Shown here one piece after another: positions 57,804 through 64,000 of a DNA stretch of 64,000 nucleotides; within the stretch, counting starts at the first letter, position 1; each line of letters begins with the position of its first letter. The notes under the pieces were generated by a model that did no database searches, was not told where the DNA came from, and was given only the letters and a program-made list of their open reading frames with translations. The stretch comes from Tamarix chinensis (Eukaryota; Streptophyta; Magnoliopsida; Caryophyllales; Tamaricaceae). The stretch covers positions 61,067,701 through 61,131,700 of the forward strand of contig CM060181.1 of NCBI GenBank assembly GCA_030549775.1. Direction: 5' to 3'. Position numbers and translations under genes: made by a program.

Positions 57804-59057
57804 ATGGCACCGAAAAAGAAACAACGTGCTGACGGTGATTCCTTGAGATCCCGATCATCACCAACGCAAGCAAGACAACGACGTAATCGACCCAACGATT
57901 TAGGTATCATTTTTACCTCCCCCGAACAACAACAAAGGTACGATTACTTATCTCAGAGGCGTATTACTAGTACTAGATATCTAGATGATGGATGTTTGCA
58001 CACATTGGGCATTCATAATCAAGTCATGCGTATGCTCGAAACTATAGGTTTGCAACACTTTGTCTATTGTACCAATCACACCTATAGACGCTTGACTTTA
58101 GAATTTTTAAGTACCTTTGAGTTGTGTGCTGAAATTGGTGATATTGGTGATACAAAGAATAATCAAGGGTATGTTTCTTTTCGTCTTTTTAATGAGGATA
58201 GACAATTAGAGGTGCATGAACTTGCCCACATTTTCATGTTACCTTCACAGGGATTTAGATTCATTTTACCCTGGTTTTATGCCAACCATTTTTTCACAAA
58301 AATAGGTGATACAACGAATATGCCTACTCCCGATACATTCCGCATTTCTGAAGCCAAATCCTCTAGGATTTTTAACCTAGTTTTCCGATACATTCAGAGG
58401 CTTTTGGCTACTACCATATTTGGGAGGGGAGATAGTACCGGAGTAGTTCGTTCAATTGAACTTTTCTTTCTCTACTCTATGCTTGAACATTATTCTGTTG
58501 ATACTGCCTATTTTATTGCCAAACAATTTCAAAGGGTCAGTAATTCCAAACAAGGGGACATTGTTATCGGGGGTTTAATTACCACCATCTGTGTGAGTAT
58601 GGACATACCCCTTCTGGAGGATATGCCTATTGAGGCCATGTGTACCCGCATTGATATCGAACATTGTTGCCTTACGCATCTTATTGAGCGTAGGAATAAT
58701 GCGTGGTACCTTTCTTATCAGGGGCGTGTTTTCTTTCCTCTTCCTAACCCTACCAAAACTGATCCTTTAAATCCTTTGAATTGGCAACCTAATGAGGATG
58801 AAGATAACCCTGCCCCATTAGCCATCGAACATCCTATTCCACCTCATGGTGCCCATCCACCACCACCACCACCCCGATCTCAAGCCAGCTCTTCTTCCTC
58901 CTCAACTTTTGTTCCCGAATGGCATCTCCAATTTCAAAATCAAGTGTATTCCCAATTGGATTCCATTCGTGCTAACCAAAATCAAATGATGGAGATGATG
59001 AAGAATCTCTATGATTTCCATCTCGGGAGCCGAGACCCACCTCCACCTCCCTCTTGA
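57804..59057 (+). CDS. Athila ORF-1 family protein (envelope-position ORF), 417 aa
   Basis: Uninterrupted frame. The N-terminus is basic (MAPKKKQRAD), resembling a nuclear localisation signal. Residues ~38-330 form the ATHILA ORF-1 family domain (PF03078-like): RYLDDGCLHTLGIHNQVMRM, TYRRLTLEFLSTFEL, GYVSFRLFNEDRQLEVHELA, GDIVIGGLITTICVSMDIPL and IDIEHCCLTHLIERRNNAWY. The tail is Pro-rich (about 350-362, PPPPPP), then Ser-rich, then a Gln/Met-rich helical segment (IRANQNQMMEMMKNLYDF). The function of this family is unknown. No clear signal peptide or transmembrane segment is seen, so an envelope role is doubtful. It sits downstream of pol remnants and may be expressed from a spliced RNA. It is the only intact long retroelement gene in the window. 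Confidence 0.85.
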   Translation: MAPKKKQRADGDSLRSRSSPTQARQRRNRPNDLGIIFTSPEQQQRYDYLSQRRITSTRYLDDGCLHTLGIHNQVMRMLETIGLQHFVYCTNHTYRRLTLEFLSTFELCAEIGDIGDTKNNQGYVSFRLFNEDRQLEVHELAHIFMLPSQGFRFILPWFYANHFFTKIGDTTNMPTPDTFRISEAKSSRIFNLVFRYIQRLLATTIFGRGDSTGVVRSIELFFLYSMLEHYSVDTAYFIAKQFQRVSNSKQGDIVIGGLITTICVSMDIPLLEDMPIEAMCTRIDIEHCCLTHLIERRNNAWYLSYQGRVFFPLPNPTKTDPLNPLNWQPNEDEDNPAPLAIEHPIPPHGAHPPPPPPRSQASSSSSSTFVPEWHLQFQNQVYSQLDSIRANQNQMMEMMKNLYDFHLGSRDPPPPPS

Positions 59058-60507
59058 AACCGATTCTTCATTTTTTTTTCTCTTGCATTTGTTCATTAGG
59101 GACAATGAACACATTAAGTAAGGGGGGGTGCATTGGTGCATTCGTATTCGTAGGCTTGTGATTACTTTTTCGTAGAAATAGTTAGTAAATGTTATATATG
59201 TTTGTTAAGTGGTAGTTAGTTAATTTATTCCTTTGTTAAAAAAAAAACAGTAAGTATTAGATTTGAGTAATCCATGTACGAAGTAAAACAAAGTATGGGA
59301 CTGAATTATTTTCAAAACGGATAATTTTATATACTTATTGTATGTTTTGATCAACATCTTTTGACACCTTAAAGATAGAAATTGAAGATGTGATAATAGT
59401 GAAGGAAAGAAAGTTAGAATGATTAGAGATCAAATCATGCATTGACTAGGAATGGGATGAAATGATATTCAAAATTGGTGAATATAACATTGTGAGCGCT
59501 TGAGCCTGACCTTTGGATACATTGCTTATCCAAAATATATTTCTCTTTTGTGTGCATTCTCCAGTGATATGTGAAACTAGAATTTGCCATTAGTCTCTTC
59601 AAGACTGCATAGAACTTTAGGATATTTGAAAATGATAAAGGCACTCTTCTTTCTTTGTTAGCTACAAGGCCAAATAACCTACCTTGAAAAATTGTTATCC
59701 ATTGCATACCCCTTTGAGCCTATAGACCTGTTTTATTGATTTAAACTTTATTAACAACTAATCTCCATATGTATTTCCCTTCCTTATTGTTAATAAGGTG
59801 AAATCTAAGTATGGGGGTGTGGATATTCAAAAAAAAAAAAAAGAGAAAAAGAAAAAGAAAAGAAGAAGAAGAGAATAAAATTTCATGTCTTTTGATGTTG
59901 TTTGGTTGAATGGAAGGGTTTGAAAAAAAAAAATATTTCTGCTCCTCTAGTTGGTAGAGTCTAGCTACAATACCAAAATTCCATCCCACCTTAGAACCCT
60001 AGCCCCATTACAACCAAATTTAAGACCTTTTGATTCTTATATAATTTAGTTCTTTTAGTGGTGGCGAATTGAGAATAATGGTAAACATATGGGTGATCAT
60101 CATCATTTGGAGAGAATTTGAGAGTAAACACATCTTACCCTTTACACTAAAGAGTGAGCGTTCCCACATTCCGAAAGTAAGAATTTACCAAATTGAATTT
60201 CATTAGTCTTGATCTAATTTGCATGATGAGATACTAATTATTATAATTTTCGTTCTTAAACCGTTTGAGCATTTGATAAGACTATTTTTAAGGTGATTTA
60301 AGATGTGATCCAAAAATATTTCTATCAGTAATATTTCATGATTTACAAGTATTTTTCAGTCCCAGTCCAAGTTGAACTTCGTACATGAATAATTCCAATC
60401 TAATAAATCTTGTATTCCATGATCTATTTCTCTTAAGTTTCTTGATGTATTCATTGCATTTTATGATATTGCTTGAGGACAAGCAATAATTCAAGTATGG
60501 GGGTATT
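59058..60507 (+). other. Athila 3' non-coding region and polypurine tract
   Basis: Non-coding. It includes AAGTAAGGGGGGGTGCATTGG near 59117 (a possible second purine tract), an A-rich simple run at 59829-59880, and a block conserved in the non-autonomous element (59250-60480 against 37310-38690). It ends GAGGACAAGCAATAATTCAA then GTATGGGGGTATT (60494-60507), the polypurine tract directly before the 3' LTR. Confidence 0.75.
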
Positions 60508-62040
60508 TGATAGATGAGATTTATTGATTATTTTCATGTCTAAAAATATCATTTATCCCTCATAATTCCTACTAGATTTAATCTTTTCGTCGAGTTTTCC
60601 TCCTTTGAATTAGTTTTACAGGAAAGAAAAGAATTGAAGAAATTCAAGGAGAAATAATTGAGAAGAAGAAATCAAGTAGAGAACACATCAAGAAATGCCG
60701 AATCAAGGAGAGCAAAGTTGGAAAGGGAACAAATATATCAAGAGAAGTGAAGCTCAAACTTTCAAAGGAATTGAGTGGAAGAGTCAAAAACACGGGGGTC
60801 CCGTGTTTCCATAACACGGACCGTGTTATTAATCCCGAATATCGGTCTGTAAAGCCTTGTCAGCAGAACGGTTGGAAGAAAACACGGGGGTCCCGTGTTT
60901 CATAAACACGGACCGTGTTTTCGATTAAAAATGTATAACTGCCACGCGACTTGTTCTTGATAAAATTGGATATGAAAACAGAGTTCGGGATATCGAGAGA
61001 AAAAGGATCCAATGTATTTTTCTTCCTTTATTCTTTTAGAACATACATGTAATGCACAATTCCAATCTTTGATCTTCTTGAATTCTATTGATGATTTGAC
61101 ATTATGCACTTCAATTGATAAGTTTCCTCTATTCCTTTGTAAATTTCTGTATCTTCATTTTGCAGAATCTAAGTAGTTTTTGTGTAATTTTACTTGTGAT
61201 CATTTCATTGTTATCTAATTGTTGAAATAATAGAATTTGTGAATGTGTTATTGTCATTAATTTTTAATATTTCTGTATAATTGTATGAATTGTGAATATG
61301 CAGAAATTTGAGTAAGTAGAACAGGGTAGGATGAATTGAAGATGGAATCATAACTTAATTATCATTTCATAATTTAAATGTTTGATTCTACATGAGGTTT
61401 AATTGAATTAATGGTCTCAATTGAATGATTCCATATCATAGATTAAGATTCTTGAACTGATTAGATTGATCACCTATTTGGTTTAGGACTTAGTCTTTGC
61501 TAAGACAATGAAATTAATCCGTAATTGTTAATTAATCTGTCTATAGTAGCAAAAAGACCATTAATTCGTGCAATTGCATGATCTGAGCTTTTGTGATTAT
61601 GATTGTAGTTGGCTACTTCCCGTTCATAATGCTACCATTAATTGAATCTAGTGTTCGTAACCTAGGTTATTAATTGGATGCAAAAATAAATTGAGAGCAT
61701 ATTCAATTTATTAAGGTTGAGAGGAAGTATAGAAATTATTATCCTGAATTTCTTAAGTCAACATTAAACTATTTAGAATCATTCTTTTATGTGAACGTAT
61801 GGCATTTTAATTCCATCACCAATTCAATCCTCCCCTAATTGTAAAGTCGTGGTTAAAGCTTTAGTATAATTGAATTTAGTTAGGAATCAATGAAATTGTA
61901 CAAACGGGTTTATAACATCAATAGCAAAATTAGTGATTAAAACGTCATTCCTTGTGGGTTCGACTCCTTCTTGCCATATACTACGTATTTGGGGATTAGG
62001 ATTTATTTGTTAAATTTGTTGTGCATACGACAGTGCATCA
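60508..62040 (+). repeat. 3' LTR of the Athila element
   Basis: 1533 bp, same length and ends as the 5' LTR. Differences are mostly transitions (for example CCTTATAATTTCT against CCCTCATAATTCCT). The 69-codon frames on the minus strand at 54533-54742 and 60900-61109 are the same antisense LTR sequence and not genes. Confidence 0.92.
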
Positions 62041-62045
62041 ATGGT

Positions 62046-62340
62046 ATACAATATCCTCTCTCACTTCTATTTTCCATCACATTACAAACAATATGATTCT
62101 TAAGCATGGAGATAGGTGGGATTTTTTGTATTTTTACCTTCCATTGTGTTGTGAATTGATTTTTTTTATTATCTTTGTTTCCATCTTTTCTTTTCTTATT
62201 TATTTTTTATTTTTTATTATACTATTAGTGTCTTGAGTCTTTAGTGTGTTATATACTTTTTTATATACCTATCTAAACTTCTATAAGAAAAAATAAAAAG
62301 TTTAGGGTTTTGATTCTATTGTTAAGAAAGTTCTGAGGCT

Positions 62341-62371
<31 letters not shown>

Positions 62372-62900
62372 AGAAGTAAGAAAAGGAAAAATATGGAATT
62401 TGGTATGTTTCTCTTAGAAAAACATTGATAAGGTAGTAGAGTCATGTGTTGTGTTATCGTTTTTCCCTCAATATGATTAGACTTCTTCTTCCTTTTCCCA
62501 AAATAATATAGTCCTAATCTTATACCATTAGCCCCATTACAACCTAAATAAGGCATCTTCATTATTTTTTGTTCTATTTTATTTGAGTGGTGGACAATAA
62601 AGAAGCATTGTAAGCATATTATCTAACATGTTCGTATATGAGAGGGCTTTAGCAAAAAATTGAGATCTTTTCACATACCTAAATACATGAAACGAGTATC
62701 CTAATACCCAAAGTGAGCTACCACATGCCACATGAATGAGTTTATTCAGTGAATAACTGCATCTTGAATCACATCGTCTTTGAATGTTTTCCTATAGATG
62801 ACATAAATATGAGAATTTAAAGTTGGTGTTATATTTCATTAATATGTATAACATCAGAATTGTTGAAATATTTATTTTAAAAAGGTCTTGATGTTTGGGT
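62046..62900 (+). mobile_element. Older Athila element, 3' non-coding region
   Basis: It contains blocks matching the 3' non-coding region of the young Athila: TAGCCCCATTACAACC (62530 against 60000), GTGGTGGACAATAAAGAAG against GTGGTGGCGAATTGAGAAT, and CCCAAAGTGAGCTACCACA in the place of AAGAGTGAGCGTTCCCACA. Order and spacing agree. With 53600-54140 it forms the host element split by the insertion. A (GA)n run lies at 62349-62371. The host 3' LTR is not seen. Confidence 0.5.
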
Positions 62901-63707
62901 CTTAATGTGTTAAATTTGGCATATGTGGTATTGTTGAGATAGCTTATACTAATCTAGCCTAGCACATACATGAAACCAGAAAATGCATAACCACACACAT
63001 AAAAATCATTATTTTAATAAATATAGAGAAAAAAATTAAAAAAAATTAAACTATACAAAATCATAAACTCAATTAATTAAACCAATAACAAGAATAGCAA
63101 TAAGCACAATAAAAATTGTGAAATAAATAAATAAGACAAAAGAAACAAATAACTTAGTAGATTGTAGAATTATAAACACCATATTATCTCTAGTCCTTCA
63201 ATTACAATAACTAACAAACCAAATCTATCAAAAGAACCCTAATGGTTTAGAAATAATGAAAGTGAAGCTGAGGTCCTAATGGTGGTGCTCTTTGATATTC
63301 TATTCATTCTAGTATATGTTATATACATAGATAGAAGCTTGTACGAATTATATCTAAAATTGGAGAAAAGTATAATATGTATTAGTAAAAATGGGGTACC
63401 CATTTTTTTCTCTAACATTATGCACATGAGATGAATTAATAGAGCATGCGGGAGGAGAACCAAGGATGTACAAGTTGTATTACCATAAATACGGGGGCTC
63501 TATACTTCCTTTGTCTTCATTGTCTTCACGCATATTCTCATTTTTTATTCTATGACTCCAAGCTTTGTTTATCATATTGTGTTTCTTTTTGTTAGTTATC
63601 AACCCAAATTACTTTAATTTTGAGAAAAACTCAAGAAAATGGGTGAAATTCTCATAAAAAATAACAAAACCTATGTCAAGATATGTTAAATAATTCAATA
63701 AAATATG
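62901..63707 (-). mobile_element. Probable LTR interior of a minus-strand Athila-like element
   Basis: This stretch follows the LTR start at 63717 in the minus orientation. It shows no coding sequence. Its 3' limit (an expected TGATGC...-type end on the plus strand) was not found, so the extent is uncertain. Confidence 0.35.
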
Positions 63708-64000
63708 CATCTATCAAATACCCCCATTCTTGAACCATTGATTTCCCTCAAACAACAGAACCATAAAAAGACTACAATGTCCCAACTATCAAGTTATAGA
63801 TGATCCCCTTTTCAACTATCAATAAAAGAAATCAATAATTAACATAAAAAAGGCACATGTTTCAACGAGTCTTAAAATAACAAAATGTAAACATGTAGAA
63901 AATCATTTTCAAATGTAATTGGAACAACATACATCACAATCAAGGTACCATCCTAGTCTTATTTTTAAGTCATCAACATGAACAAATATGGAGTATTATG
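63708..64000 (-). mobile_element. Athila-like LTR start, polypurine tract and internal end (runs off window)
   Basis: On the minus strand the sequence reads TTCAAGAATGGGGGTATT and then TGATAGATGCATATT, with the LTR start at 63717. This is the same polypurine-LTR junction as 60494-60517 (TTCAAGTATGGGGGTATT, TGATAGATGAG). The remaining 63736-64000 is the internal 3' non-coding end of the element. Confidence 0.65.

Larger units (their letters stand above)
54141..62040 (+). mobile_element. Athila-lineage LTR retrotransposon, 7.9 kb, internally deleted, TSD ATGGT
   Basis: Two LTRs of exactly 1533 bp (54141-55673 and 60508-62040) are flanked by ATGGT on both sides (54136-54140 and 62041-62045). 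The primer-binding site is tRNA-Asp type, and a polypurine tract precedes the 3' LTR. I counted about 19 differences between the LTRs by eye, so it is a recent insertion. The interior has a gag N-terminal fragment joined to the integrase C-terminus, an 83-bp tandem repeat array, a candidate leader intron, and an open 417-codon ORF-1 family gene. Protease, RT, RNase H and the integrase core are absent. It sits inside an older Athila remnant (53600-54140 and 62046-62900). Confidence 0.92.

Overview
The window is nuclear DNA from a flowering plant and consists almost entirely of nested transposable elements. It has no bacterial-type gene organisation, no intact host gene and no CRISPR array. The elements belong to plant-typical groups: Athila-lineage Ty3/gypsy elements with a tRNA-Asp primer-binding site, chromovirus-like Ty3/gypsy LTRs, L1-type LINEs, and Mutator-like elements (MULEs) with an OTU domain and a plant mobile domain (PMD) gene. 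Species cannot be named from the sequence. The density of nesting suggests heterochromatin.

Layout, left to right. 1-650 is the 3' end of a LINE. 656-2581 is a 5'-truncated LTR (+). 2582-5972 is a decayed minus-strand chromovirus with a polypurine tract and a chromodomain-like tail. 5973-15660 is MULE copy 1: a PMD fragment (+) converging on a transposase/OTU gene (-), split by a 5313-bp solo LTR at 8930-14242. 15665-19645 is a non-coding segment interrupted at 16626-19081 by an element carrying about six ~285-bp tandem repeats. 19646-22471 holds unassigned repeats.

22472-23548 duplicates 15665-19165, and 47363-47838 duplicates 19166-19645. Between them lies MULE copy 2 (about 23549-47362), so the first copy of the segment is an empty-site paralogue. 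MULE copy 2 has the same two convergent genes as copy 1 in reverse orientation: transposase/OTU (+) and PMD (-). It is invaded by a second giant LTR (27299-33153, itself carrying a solo Athila-type LTR at 27732-29307) and by a minus-strand LTR complex (34945-45963, itself carrying a 4.8-kb non-autonomous Athila-type element at 35489-40280).

47839-50395 is a 5' LINE (+), 50396-51539 another LTR fragment (+), and 51540-53150 a LINE ORF1 (-). 53600-54140 plus 62046-62900 are remains of an old Athila element. A young Athila element (54141-62040, identical 1533-bp LTR lengths, TSD ATGGT) is inserted in it. The young element has lost protease, RT, RNase H and most of integrase, but keeps a 417-codon Athila ORF-1 family reading frame in the envelope position. 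The right edge (63708-64000) is the LTR start, polypurine tract and internal end of a further Athila-like element on the minus strand.

The strongest findings are the repeated convergent MULE-OTU/PMD architecture, the in-window empty site, the giant solo LTR with its internal GGTAATTT array, and the ACACGG hairpin repeats shared by Athila LTRs and an 83-bp internal tandem array. All alignments and counts were made by eye.
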